From the NCBI GenBank assembly GCA_016789455.1, contig JAEUQU010000002.1, positions 558,001 through 622,000 on the forward strand: a stretch of DNA of 64,000 bases, in the 5' to 3' direction. The notes beneath the pieces are model-generated. The model did not search any database and was not told the origin of the DNA. It saw only the letters and a program-made list of their open reading frames with translations. The position numbers and the translations under genes were made by a program. This DNA comes from Candidatus Saccharibacteria bacterium (GTDB taxonomy: Bacteria; Patescibacteriota; Saccharimonadia; Saccharimonadales; Saccharimonadaceae). Below are positions 1 through 8,203 of this stretch, piece by piece (the stretch's first letter is position 1; every line of letters begins with the position of its first letter).

Positions 1-1
1 C

Positions 2-151
2 GCGTACTTCGTCGAAGTCGGCGGCCGCGAATACCGCGTCCTGCTGGCCAGTGTCACCTACTTCAAAGCCAAGGTGGGCGACCAGGTCAGCGTCATTATC
101 CCCGAGGATAATGAAGATGCCGAGTGGGCTGCCATCGAAGCCGGTCTCTAG
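2..151 (+). CDS. C-terminal end of an unidentified protein (partial)
   Basis: An open frame runs in from the left edge and ends at a TAG, giving 49 visible residues ending in EWAAIEAGL. The segment is acidic and shows no recognisable motif. Coding is supported by codon use like that of dnaX and by the intrinsic terminator 14 bases after the stop. I do not recognise the family. Confidence 0.6.
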   Translation, partial: AYFVEVGGREYRVLLASVTYFKAKVGDQVSVIIPEDNEDAEWAAIEAGL

Positions 152-164
152 CAATACTCCTATG

Positions 165-189
165 AAAACGGCCCTGCGGCCGTTTTTTT
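165..189 (+). terminator. Intrinsic terminator after the truncated first gene
   Basis: The stem AAAACGGCC / GGCCGTTTT closes a 4-base loop and runs into seven T residues. It separates the upstream gene from the dnaX promoter region. Confidence 0.85.
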
Positions 190-286
190 GTCGTGGCGCA
201 GTGCCGCCTGATGTACATTTGACGAGGCCAAACCGCCCGCTAACTCTACCGTTTTTGCTGTCCGGGACGTACAATGAAGGTTGATT

Positions 287-1846
287 ATGGGTCAAGCTTT
301 ATACCGCAAATACCGGTCGCGCTCGTTCGATGAACTGGTCGGACAGGAGCACATCACGTCAACGCTTGTGCAAGCCGTGCAACGTGGTGCAGTCAGTCAT
401 GCATATTTGTTCACCGGTCCGCGGGGTGTCGGCAAGACAAGTGTTGCCCGTATACTGGCCCATGCCATCAACAACCTTGAGTATAGCGACACACCGCACC
501 TCGACATCATCGAGATCGATGCCGCCAGCAACCGTCGCGTCGAAGACGTCCGTGACCTGCGCGAGAAGGTCCACATCGCGCCCACCAGCGCGCCGTACAA
601 GGTGTACATCATCGATGAGGTACACATGCTAACCACCGAGAGCTTCAACGCCTTGCTCAAGACACTCGAAGAGCCACCGGCGCATGTGGTCTTTATCCTC
701 GCCACGACGGAACTTCATAAATTGCCCGCCACCATTACCAGCCGGACGCAGCGGTTCGCGTTTCATGCGCCGAGTCCGGAGATTATCACCGGCCATCTGC
801 GCACGCTGGCCGAAAAAGAGCAGATCAGCCTGGACGACGATGCCCTGTCACTGATTGCCGAGCATGGCGACGGCAGCTTCCGCGACAGCGTCAGCCTGCT
901 CGACCAGGTGCGCGGTCTGGCCAGCCCTGGCCAGACGATTGATGAACAGGCCGTGGCAAGGTTGCTCGGCCTGCCGCCGCGTGCCGCTATCAGCGAACTG
1001 GCCGAAGCCGCATTGGGAGGCGATGCCACTGCCGTCGCAGCCCAGCTCAAGCAGCTGGAAGCCCGCGGCATCAGCCCGGCGACGCTTGCCCTGCAACTCA
1101 TCCGCCACTGCATGCAGCTGGCAGCCAGCCAGCCGGCTGCCCGGCATATGTTGGACGGTCTGGTACATGTTGCCCGTAGCAGCCACCCGGCCGCCAGCCT
1201 GCTGCTGGCGCTATTGCCCGCAGGCCAGCCGGTTGCCGCCAGTGCCAGTGCGCCGGCCGCAGCCCCCGCGCCACGGTCAGCAACACCGGCCCGCGCCGCT
1301 TCGCCGGCTCCAGCCCCAGCCTCATCAGTGCCGGCCTCCACTCCGGCCACGCCCGCCGCGCCGCCACCGCCACCCGTCGCCCGTACATCCTCGTCCAGCC
1401 GCAAAAAAGCCTTGCCCGTCGAGGAAGAGGAGGAGACCGAGGACAGTGCCACCGCCGTCACCGCCGCCATGACCGGCCCGGCAGTCAATTTTGATTTTTC
1501 ACTTATCCAGCAGCGCTGGGGCAACATTCTGGAAACAATCAAGGCCGACAGTCCGGCGCTGGTCGGCATCCTTAAGACCGTCGCCATCGCTGAGGTCAAC
1601 GGAGGGCTGGGCATGACCTGCAAATATGCCATCCACAAGAATCAGCTGGAACAGGCCAGACACAAGCTCGCATTCGGCAAAGCCGTGGCGGCCATCACCA
1701 ACATCGCCCACTTCGAGGTGACTGTCAGTGTCGACAGCAACGTCACTCCGGCCGAGCCGCTGACCCAGGCCCTGCCGCCGACGCCGGAGGCCGAATCGGT
1801 CCTGGACGTCATGGGCGGCGGCGAGATGGTACAATACAGCGCATAA
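287..1846 (+). CDS. dnaX: DNA polymerase III subunit gamma/tau
   Basis: Clamp-loader ATPase that loads the sliding clamp onto primed DNA. Walker A is GPRGVGKTS (residues 44-52) and Walker B is DEVH (110-113). The sensor region TTELHKLPATITSRTQRF has Thr in place of the Cys of the usual SRC motif. The four-cysteine zinc module that normally lies between Walker A and Walker B is absent: the chain goes directly from AHAINNLEY to DIIEIDAAS. A Pro/Ala-rich linker (about 320-380) leads to a tau-like tail. The ATG at 287 has GAAGG six bases upstream; a TTG two codons earlier is less likely. TACAAT at 270-275 may be its -10. dnaB follows after 10 bases. Confidence 0.95.
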   Translation: MGQALYRKYRSRSFDELVGQEHITSTLVQAVQRGAVSHAYLFTGPRGVGKTSVARILAHAINNLEYSDTPHLDIIEIDAASNRRVEDVRDLREKVHIAPTSAPYKVYIIDEVHMLTTESFNALLKTLEEPPAHVVFILATTELHKLPATITSRTQRFAFHAPSPEIITGHLRTLAEKEQISLDDDALSLIAEHGDGSFRDSVSLLDQVRGLASPGQTIDEQAVARLLGLPPRAAISELAEAALGGDATAVAAQLKQLEARGISPATLALQLIRHCMQLAASQPAARHMLDGLVHVARSSHPAASLLLALLPAGQPVAASASAPAAAPAPRSATPARAASPAPAPASSVPASTPATPAAPPPPPVARTSSSSRKKALPVEEEEETEDSATAVTAAMTGPAVNFDFSLIQQRWGNILETIKADSPALVGILKTVAIAEVNGGLGMTCKYAIHKNQLEQARHKLAFGKAVAAITNIAHFEVTVSVDSNVTPAEPLTQALPPTPEAESVLDVMGGGEMVQYSA

Positions 1847-1856
1847 CGAGACCACC

Positions 1857-3257
1857 ATGGCATATTCACGAGACAACGACAGCCGCTACGGCACCAAGCC
1901 GAAGCCAAAAAACAGCGCCGGCAAACTGCCACCCCAAAGCCTTGATGCCGAGGTGAGCCTTTTGGGTGCCGTACTGATCGACCAGGATATCCTGGCCGAG
2001 ATCAGCAGTATCGTCCGGCCCCGCGACTTTTACGACAAGCGGCACGAAATCATTTTCGGCGCCATGATCCGCCTCTTCGAGCAGCACAAGCCGGTCGACC
2101 TGCTGACCTTGACCGAAGCCCTCAAGAACAAGGAGGAGCTTGATGACATTGGCGGACCGGGCTACCTGGCCGATCTGACCACCTCCGTACCCACGGCTGC
2201 CCACGCCGAAAGTTACGCCGAAATCGTCTCGCAGAAGGCTACCCGCCGCCGGCTCATCAAGGCCAGCAGCGAGATCGCCGAGTACAGCTTTGACGAAGAC
2301 AGCAACATCCAGGAACTGCTGGGCAAGGCCGAGGCCGAACTCTTCGCTGTTTCGGAGACCAACGTCAAGCAGGACGTCACCAGCATCGCCGAGATTCTCA
2401 ACGAGAGTTTTGAGCGCCTCGATGAACTGCACCGCAACAAAGGCCAGTTGCGCGGCGTCCGCACCGGCTGGCGCGACCTTGATGCCAAGACCGCCGGCCT
2501 GCAGCGCAGCGACCTCATCATCCTGGCGGCCCGGCCGGCCATGGGCAAGACGACGCTGGTGACCAACCTGGCCTACAACGTCGCCACCAAAGAGAAGAAG
2601 CCGGTTATCCTCTTCAGCCTTGAGATGAGCAAGGAACAGCTGGTTAACCGTATGCTGGCCGACGCTGCCAACGTCGACTCGTGGGCCATCCGCACCGGCA
2701 ACCTGACTGATGAGGATTTTGAGAAGCTGTCGCATGCCATGGGCGAACTGGCCGAAGCACCGATATACATCGATGACACCCCGGGCCTGACCGTCCTAGA
2801 AATGCGCACCAAAGCCCGCCGCATCGCCCACGACCAACCCCTGGGCCTGATCATCATCGACTATCTGCAGCTGATGAGCGGCAGCAGTTCCGGCAACCAG
2901 AGCAACCGTGTCCAGGAGGTGAGTGAGATCTCGCGCGGCCTCAAGCTGGTGGCCCGCGAACTTGACGTACCGCTGATCGCCCTGAGCCAGCTCAGCCGTA
3001 CCGTTGAGACACGCACGCCGCAGATCCCACAGCTGGCCGACCTGCGTGAATCGGGCTCCATCGAGCAGGACGCCGATATCGTCATGTTCATCTACCGCGA
3101 GCAGTATTACAATCCGGAGACCGACCGCCAGAACATCACCGACCTGATTATCGCCAAACACCGTAACGGCCCGGTCGGCCGCATCGAATTGTACTTCCAC
3201 CCGGAGCGGCTGCGTTTCATGTCACTCGACACCAGTCACGCCGGCCACGACGAATAG
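1857..3257 (+). CDS. dnaB: Replicative DNA helicase
   Basis: Hexameric helicase that unwinds the replication fork. The 466 residues match the family length. An N-terminal primase-interacting domain (SLDAEVSLLGAVLID) is followed by the RecA-like domain with Walker A ARPAMGKTTL near residue 226, Walker B IIIDYLQLM, and the C-terminal motif SGSIEQDADIVMFIYR. It follows dnaX by 10 bases in the same direction, so both are probably co-transcribed. Confidence 0.97.
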   Translation: MAYSRDNDSRYGTKPKPKNSAGKLPPQSLDAEVSLLGAVLIDQDILAEISSIVRPRDFYDKRHEIIFGAMIRLFEQHKPVDLLTLTEALKNKEELDDIGGPGYLADLTTSVPTAAHAESYAEIVSQKATRRRLIKASSEIAEYSFDEDSNIQELLGKAEAELFAVSETNVKQDVTSIAEILNESFERLDELHRNKGQLRGVRTGWRDLDAKTAGLQRSDLIILAARPAMGKTTLVTNLAYNVATKEKKPVILFSLEMSKEQLVNRMLADAANVDSWAIRTGNLTDEDFEKLSHAMGELAEAPIYIDDTPGLTVLEMRTKARRIAHDQPLGLIIIDYLQLMSGSSSGNQSNRVQEVSEISRGLKLVARELDVPLIALSQLSRTVETRTPQIPQLADLRESGSIEQDADIVMFIYREQYYNPETDRQNITDLIIAKHRNGPVGRIELYFHPERLRFMSLDTSHAGHDE

Positions 3258-3297
3258 CGCTTTTTTAGGCCGACTTGGGCGAAAAGCACCGGCCTGA

Positions 3298-3306
3298 TGC
3301 TATAAT
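3298..3306 (+). promoter_or_regulatory. Extended -10 promoter (TGCTATAAT)
   Basis: A perfect TATAAT with the TGn extension ends 12 bases before the ATG of the glycosyltransferase. Initiation 6-7 bases downstream would leave a leader of about five bases. No convincing -35 is seen, as is usual for extended -10 promoters. Confidence 0.7.
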
Positions 3307-3318
3307 GGGTGACAGTTT

Positions 3319-4785
3319 ATGCGCATCGGCACGCTCAAAGAATTAGTCCTCTATCGCTACCGTTATATCGTCGGGATGATCCTGTTGATAGGTTTCGGCG
3401 TCGCCATGACCAGCTGGCAGCTCGGCTCGGTCCCACCCGGCTTCAACCGTGAAGAGATCGGCAGCGCCATCGCCGCGGGTAGCCTGTCCATTGACAGCGC
3501 CTCGTTCGTCAACGTACCATACTACCTGCTGCAGAAGGCCAGCCTCGGCGTCTTCGGACCGTCGGCACTCGGCATACGTCTTCCGTCGATCATCCTGGCA
3601 ATGCTGATGGCCGCTGCCGTCTTCGTACTGCTGCGCCAGTGGTTCGGCCAGAACACCGCCGTCGTCGGCACCATCCTGACCGTCACCGCCAGCCAGTTCC
3701 TGATGGAAAGCCGGGCTGGCAACCCCGATATCGTCTATAGCCTATGGACAGCCGCCTTGCTGGCCACCGCCGCCCTGGTCAACCGCCAGCGCAAGGGGCA
3801 GCAATTCTGGTTCTGGCTGTTCTGCCTGGTGGCGGGGCTGTCGCTGTACACGCCGTTCTTTGCCATCATCCTGATCGTCATGGGCATCGGCATGGCACTC
3901 TCCCGGCAGTCGCGCGGCTTGCTCGAGGAGGTCGGGCAGGGGACGCTGACGCTGGGCGGCCTGACCTTCGCCGCTGTCATCGCGCCGCTGGTATACGGTA
4001 TATACAAGCATCCCCAACAGGCCTTCGAACTCATCGGTGCCACCCAGCTAGCCTCCGCCGCCCAGACACAGGAACATCTTCACTTCCTGCTGCAGAGCCT
4101 TTTCAGCCTGGTGCCCAACGATGAGCGCCTGCTGATTCCCGCCCTCAGCCTGCCCGGCCTGCTTCTGGCGCTCTATGGGCTCTATAAGTCCTTCCGCCAT
4201 TTCGGCAATATCCGCTACGCCATCACCGTGCTGCTGCTAGGGGTGTCACTTGTGTTGTTCATCTTCGTGCCGGATGCGCCGTTCGCCCTGTTGTTCGTGC
4301 CGATCAAGCTGCTGGTCATCTTCGGCCTGCACGCCTTCATCAGCAACTGGTATTCGCTGTTCCCACGCAACCCCTACGCCCGGATCATGGCCCTGTTCCC
4401 GCTGGCGCTGCTGTTGATGGTCATGGTGCAGTTCCACTACACCCGTTATTTCCACGGCCTGGCCCGCGCCGAACAGGTCCGCTTGGCGTACGACGGCGAC
4501 ATTACGCTTATCAAGCACAAGCTCGACAGCCAGCCGGTATTACAAAGCGGCACCATCGTCGTCGGCAGCGACCAGAAACCGTTTTATGCGCTGCTTCAGA
4601 AGAATTATCCCAACCTGAGCGTCATCGCTCCCAGCGAGCTGGCCGGCAAGGACGACACGCCCATCCTGATCGTCGCCGCCAACCAGCAGAAAGCCGTCAG
4701 CAGCGAGCTGCCAGACGTCACGCCGCGTTTCCTGGCCGACGACCGCCCGGGTGACGCCCTGCGTTTCCGCATATATCGCAAGTAA
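3319..4785 (+). CDS. Polytopic glycosyltransferase, GT39/PMT-ArnT-like
   Basis: Membrane protein of 488 residues with about ten hydrophobic segments and a soluble C-terminal tail. The first loop carries PPGFNREEIG, which fits the acidic catalytic motif in the first extracytoplasmic loop of GT-C enzymes of the PMT/ArnT/AglB type. A transfer of sugar from a polyprenyl-phosphate donor to protein or glycan at the outer membrane face is inferred; the acceptor is unknown. It has its own extended -10 promoter and essentially no leader. It lies between dnaB and ybaB without functional linkage to either. Confidence 0.75.
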   Translation: MRIGTLKELVLYRYRYIVGMILLIGFGVAMTSWQLGSVPPGFNREEIGSAIAAGSLSIDSASFVNVPYYLLQKASLGVFGPSALGIRLPSIILAMLMAAAVFVLLRQWFGQNTAVVGTILTVTASQFLMESRAGNPDIVYSLWTAALLATAALVNRQRKGQQFWFWLFCLVAGLSLYTPFFAIILIVMGIGMALSRQSRGLLEEVGQGTLTLGGLTFAAVIAPLVYGIYKHPQQAFELIGATQLASAAQTQEHLHFLLQSLFSLVPNDERLLIPALSLPGLLLALYGLYKSFRHFGNIRYAITVLLLGVSLVLFIFVPDAPFALLFVPIKLLVIFGLHAFISNWYSLFPRNPYARIMALFPLALLLMVMVQFHYTRYFHGLARAEQVRLAYDGDITLIKHKLDSQPVLQSGTIVVGSDQKPFYALLQKNYPNLSVIAPSELAGKDDTPILIVAANQQKAVSSELPDVTPRFLADDRPGDALRFRIYRK

Positions 4786-4851
4786 ATCGCTTCTGTTACA
4801 ATAGTAGCAGTTGATACCAACCCTATAATTTCCCGTGGAGGATTACTACCC

Positions 4852-5139
4852 ATGTTCGACCAAGCCAAGATGGTAATGAAACTGAAGAAGGCCCAGAAAG
4901 AGCTGGCCAAGGAAGTCGTCGAAGTTGAAGCCGGCGAAGGTGCCGTCGTCGTCCAGGTAACGGGCGAACTGAAGCTCAAAAAGGTCACCATCGACCCGGA
5001 CCGCGTCGACCTGGATGATATCGAAGAGCTGGAAAAGTGGGTCGAGCTGGCCGTCCGCGAAGGTATGAACCGTGCCCAGCAGCTGGCTGCCGAGAAAATG
5101 AAGCCCTTGATGGGCGGTCTAGGCAACCTGGGCATGTAG
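4852..5139 (+). CDS. ybaB: YbaB/EbfC nucleoid-associated protein
   Basis: Small dimeric DNA-binding protein of 95 residues. It shows the family pattern MFDQAKMVMKLKKAQKEL, then VVVQVTGELKLKKVTIDP and a helical tail ending in MGGLGNLGM. It sits directly before recR, the conserved bacterial order (usually dnaX-ybaB-recR; here dnaB and a glycosyltransferase are inserted after dnaX). GTGGAGG lies 12 bases before the ATG, and TATAAT occurs further upstream near 4824. Confidence 0.93.
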   Translation: MFDQAKMVMKLKKAQKELAKEVVEVEAGEGAVVVQVTGELKLKKVTIDPDRVDLDDIEELEKWVELAVREGMNRAQQLAAEKMKPLMGGLGNLGM

Positions 5140-5164
5140 CCCCTGGGCGGGACACCCTGTACTA

Positions 5165-5782
5165 ATGAGCACCCTGCTGCCAAAAGCCCTGCAAGCCGTC
5201 ATTGATGAGTTCGCCCACCTCTCGGGCGTCGGGCCGCGTACTGCCGAACGGTATGCCTATGGCCTGTTCAAGGCCGATCCGCGCGTCAGTTCACAGCTGG
5301 CACGGGCTTTGCAATCGCTGCATGGCGGCGTCAAGCTGTGCCCCAAGACATTCGCGCTGATTGATGCCGACGAGACCGTTTCTTCGCTCTACAGCGACGA
5401 GAGCCGCGACAAGCAGATGGTGGCGGTCGTCGAAGACCCGCTGGACGTCATCGCTATCGAAAAGACCCGCCAGTTCAAAGGCACCTACCACGTACTGGGC
5501 GGCGCCATCAGCCCGATTGACGGTATCGAGCCGGAACAGCTGCATGTGAACGAGCTGCTGGCCAGGATTTACGATGATGGCGTGCGCGAGGTTATTCTGG
5601 CCACCAATGCCAGTGTCGAAGGCGAGACGACAGCACTGTACGTACAGCGCCAGATAGAGGAGGCGGGACTAAAGGTAGAGGTCAGCCGTCTGGCCCGCGG
5701 CCTGCCGGTAGGCGTTGACCTGGAATATGCCGATCATATTACGCTGAAACATGCTTTGGAGGGCCGGAAGCGGCTGCAGTAA
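5165..5782 (+). CDS. recR: Recombination protein RecR with degenerate zinc finger
   Basis: RecFOR-pathway protein of 205 residues, the usual length. The helix-hairpin-helix (HLSGVGPRTAERYAYGL, residues 18-34) and the Toprim domain (VVEDPLDVIAIE, about 88-99; TNASVEGETTALY) are intact. The four-cysteine zinc finger that should separate them retains only Cys59 (GVKLCPKTF); the other three positions are Phe, Ser/Leu or Tyr/Ser. The ATG lies 25 bases after ybaB and no Shine-Dalgarno is visible. Confidence 0.93.
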   Translation: MSTLLPKALQAVIDEFAHLSGVGPRTAERYAYGLFKADPRVSSQLARALQSLHGGVKLCPKTFALIDADETVSSLYSDESRDKQMVAVVEDPLDVIAIEKTRQFKGTYHVLGGAISPIDGIEPEQLHVNELLARIYDDGVREVILATNASVEGETTALYVQRQIEEAGLKVEVSRLARGLPVGVDLEYADHITLKHALEGRKRLQ

Positions 5783-5844
5783 GGCTGTTTTTACTGCATT
5801 TTACACCTCGTCCTCATCCTCATTTCATTACAACCAGCTAAATT

Positions 5845-5874
5845 CACCCCTGTTGCACCGCGCGGGGGTGTTTT
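5845..5874 (+). terminator. Probable terminator after recR
   Basis: CACCCC / GGGGTG stem with a 14-base loop, followed by TTTT. It lies about 60 bases past the recR stop and before the LPXTG operon promoter. Confidence 0.5.
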
Positions 5875-5910
5875 AGTGTGCCTAATCATAAGCATATTTA
5901 TGATATATAC

Positions 5911-5939
5911 TTGACAAAAAGCAAATTTTGGTGTATACT
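5911..5939 (+). promoter_or_regulatory. Consensus sigma70-type promoter of the surface operon
   Basis: TTGACA (5911-5916) and TATACT (5934-5939) are separated by exactly 17 bases. Initiation near 5946 gives a leader of about 30 bases carrying the GGAG of the LPXTG mini-protein. Confidence 0.9.
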
Positions 5940-5974
5940 GAAAGTATAAGCATAAGTAAGTGGAGATGTACGAC

Positions 5975-6154
5975 ATGTACGATAACGCACCAATCGTCGG
6001 TGGCATGGGCGCAGGCGCCGCTACCGCTGCAGTCACCGTTCTGCCAAGCACTGGCGCAAGCATCTTGCAGCCACTGGCCCTGTCCGTCCTGGCCGGCATG
6101 CTGACCTGGGGTATCCTGTACGCCCGCAAGCAGCGCCAGAACCAGACTCGCTAG
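5975..6154 (+). CDS. 59-residue LPXTG mini-protein
   Basis: Nearly the whole protein is a cell-wall sorting signal: a short Gly/Ala-rich head, LPSTG at residues 23-27, a hydrophobic segment (about 29-50) and the basic tail ARKQRQNQTR. No N-terminal signal peptide is visible, so the tail segment may be the only membrane element. Of three in-frame starts (GTG 5960, ATG 5966, ATG 5975), the last has GGAG nine bases upstream and is preferred. It is first in an operon with a deacetylase and a GT2. Sortase cleavage is inferred from the motif; no sortase lies in the window. Confidence 0.8.
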   Translation: MYDNAPIVGGMGAGAATAAVTVLPSTGASILQPLALSVLAGMLTWGILYARKQRQNQTR

Positions 6155-6193
6155 GACTTTCTAGCACCCCCCTAAGTAAGAAGGAGGACCACC

Positions 6194-7114
6194 ATGAAAT
6201 CGACCACCATATCGACTGAGCGTCTGATTGCCTACAATCCGGAGCACAGCAAGCAGCAGCATCCTATCATGAAGCAGCTGAACTCGATGGTAAAGTCTAT
6301 GGCGGCCCTCCTTTTTACATTGGCTCCGCTCATGTCGTACGGCGTCTGGCTGCATTCGTTCCAGCCGTCCGACCAGCGGCCAGTCAACAACCTGGCGGTC
6401 ATCGCCAGTGCCCAGGCCGAGCCCAGGCTGTGGGACGAACCCCTGGTAAGCGTCACCTTTGATGATGGCTGGGAAAGTATCTACAGCAACGGCGCACCGA
6501 TACTGGAAAAGTATGGCATCCGCAGCACCCAGTACATCCTCTCAGGTGAGTTCGACGACCAGCAGTACCTCAGCAAAGAACAGGTACTGTCGCTACAGAA
6601 GGCTGGCCATGATATCCAGTCGCACACCGTCTCACACGCCGATCTGCGCACCGTCGATGACCCGAAGCTGCTGCGTGAAGTAGCCGAATCCAAAGCCGAT
6701 CTGACCCGGCTGACCGGCCGCGAAGTCACCGACTTTGCCACGCCCCTCAACTCACACACGCCGCACAACCTTGAGGTGATTAAGCAGCACTACCGTTCAC
6801 ACCGCAACACCGAGGTTGATATCAACCGGCGTGGCCAGTACGACTATAATCACCGCAACAACTTCAACATCTACCAGATCAAGGCTTTCAGCGTCGAACG
6901 CACGACGACCACCGAGCAGATAGTGAAATACCTCGAAGAAGCTAAGCGTCTCAACGCCTGGGCAGTGTTGGTATACCACGAGGTCGACGAGAACTCGCCC
7001 AGCCAGTACGCGGTCACTACGGCGCAGCTGGATGCACAAATGAAGGCCGTAAAAGACAGTGGCATCCGCACTGTCACCATGGATGAAGTCCTGGATAGCT
7101 ACGAAAGGCAATAG
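6194..7114 (+). CDS. Exported polysaccharide deacetylase (NodB domain)
   Basis: Predicted metal-dependent N-deacetylase acting outside the membrane on a GlcNAc-type polymer. A basic N-terminal region and a hydrophobic signal/anchor (about 35-55) precede the NodB domain. Catalytic motifs are VTFDDGW (base and metal Asp), SHTVSHADL (HxxxH metal ligands) and VLVYHEV near the C-terminus. AGGAGG lies seven bases before the ATG. The downstream synthase-like GT2 starts 9 bases after the stop, so the pair resembles the PgaB-PgaC division of labour. The substrate is inferred. Confidence 0.88.
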   Translation: MKSTTISTERLIAYNPEHSKQQHPIMKQLNSMVKSMAALLFTLAPLMSYGVWLHSFQPSDQRPVNNLAVIASAQAEPRLWDEPLVSVTFDDGWESIYSNGAPILEKYGIRSTQYILSGEFDDQQYLSKEQVLSLQKAGHDIQSHTVSHADLRTVDDPKLLREVAESKADLTRLTGREVTDFATPLNSHTPHNLEVIKQHYRSHRNTEVDINRRGQYDYNHRNNFNIYQIKAFSVERTTTTEQIVKYLEEAKRLNAWAVLVYHEVDENSPSQYAVTTAQLDAQMKAVKDSGIRTVTMDEVLDSYERQ

Positions 7115-7123
7115 GAGAAGACT

Positions 7124-8203
7124 ATGACCACCCTCGGCAAGAAACCCGCCCGCCAGTGGCTCGCCCTGATCATGTCGGCTCACAATGAGGAGCTGGTGAT
7201 TGAAAACACCATCCACTCCGCCGTCATGGCCGGCATGCCGCTGGAACACATCTACGTCGTCGACGACGCGTCGACCGACCGCACTGCCGAAATTGCCCGC
7301 GATCTGCTGGGCCGCGGCAATGTCCTTACCGTCGCGCACAGTGGCAAAGGCCTGGCTCTGACCCGTGGCGCCAAACGCTTCAAGCTGTCCAGCCGTTACG
7401 AGTGGATCCACGTCGTCGACGCTGACTGCCAGTTTGCCGGCGACTACTTCGCCAACTTCCGTGCCCGGCTTGACCCGACAGCCGCCGCAGCGACCGGCTA
7501 CGTTAAGAGTATGCGCGGCTCGATTATCTCCGCCTACCGCGTCTACGAGTACACGTTCGGCATGGAGGTGGTACGGCGCTTTCAGCATATGATCGGTACC
7601 ATTCCGATTATTCCCGGGCCTACCTCGTGCTTCCGGGCAGACATCTTCGACAAAGTCCGCTTTGACAACGGCGCCCTGGCCGAGGATTTTGATGTCACCT
7701 TGCAGGTCCACCGCCAGAAGCTGGGCAAGATCCAGTTTATCGAAGGGGCCGTGGTCTACACGCAGGACCCTGGCACCGTCCGCGACTTCATCCGGCAGAT
7801 TACCCGCTGGAACCGCGGCGTACTGCAGGGCTTCAAGCGCCACCGCATCGGTACCCGCGCCAGCAAGCTGGACATCTACTTGCAGTACCAGCTGCTGAAT
7901 TGTCTGTCGATGGTGTTCAGCTACGGCTTGATCATCCCGCTGGCCGGCCTGAAGCACGGGCTGCTGCTAACGATGGCTACCGCTTTTCTGGCTGATGTCA
8001 TCATGACGCTTGGGCTGGTGTTCTACACAGCCTCGCTGGCGCGGCGGCTCGACATCATGAGCGCCTTCCCGTATATCTACATGCTGCGCTGGATCTCTGT
8101 CGGCGTCTTTATCAAGAGCTACGTCGAGATTATGATCCTGCGCAAGTTCCGTGGCACTTCCGGTGCCTGGACGACGCCGACGCGGCAACGGATCGCCAAC
8201 TAG
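7124..8203 (+). CDS. Processive family 2 glycosyltransferase (PgaC/IcaA-like)
   Basis: Membrane glycosyltransferase of 359 residues. The GT-A domain shows SAHNEE, VVDDAST, VVDADC (metal-binding DxD equivalent), ALAEDFD (ED base) and QITRWNRG, the QxxRW signature of processive beta-glycan synthases. About three or four C-terminal membrane helices follow. GGAGAAGACT precedes the ATG. With the deacetylase immediately upstream, a role in making and modifying a surface polysaccharide is likely. The gene overlaps the opposite-strand gene at 8200 by four bases, tail to tail. Confidence 0.88.
   Translation: MTTLGKKPARQWLALIMSAHNEELVIENTIHSAVMAGMPLEHIYVVDDASTDRTAEIARDLLGRGNVLTVAHSGKGLALTRGAKRFKLSSRYEWIHVVDADCQFAGDYFANFRARLDPTAAAATGYVKSMRGSIISAYRVYEYTFGMEVVRRFQHMIGTIPIIPGPTSCFRADIFDKVRFDNGALAEDFDVTLQVHRQKLGKIQFIEGAVVYTQDPGTVRDFIRQITRWNRGVLQGFKRHRIGTRASKLDIYLQYQLLNCLSMVFSYGLIIPLAGLKHGLLLTMATAFLADVIMTLGLVFYTASLARRLDIMSAFPYIYMLRWISVGVFIKSYVEIMILRKFRGTSGAWTTPTRQRIAN

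Noticed and set aside
763-1638. 291-codon open frame antisense to dnaX
   Set aside because: It is a by-product of GC-rich codon use opposite a certain gene. Similar long antisense frames occur opposite dnaB, the dehydrogenase, the metalloprotease and the helicase; none has a ribosome site or plausible composition.
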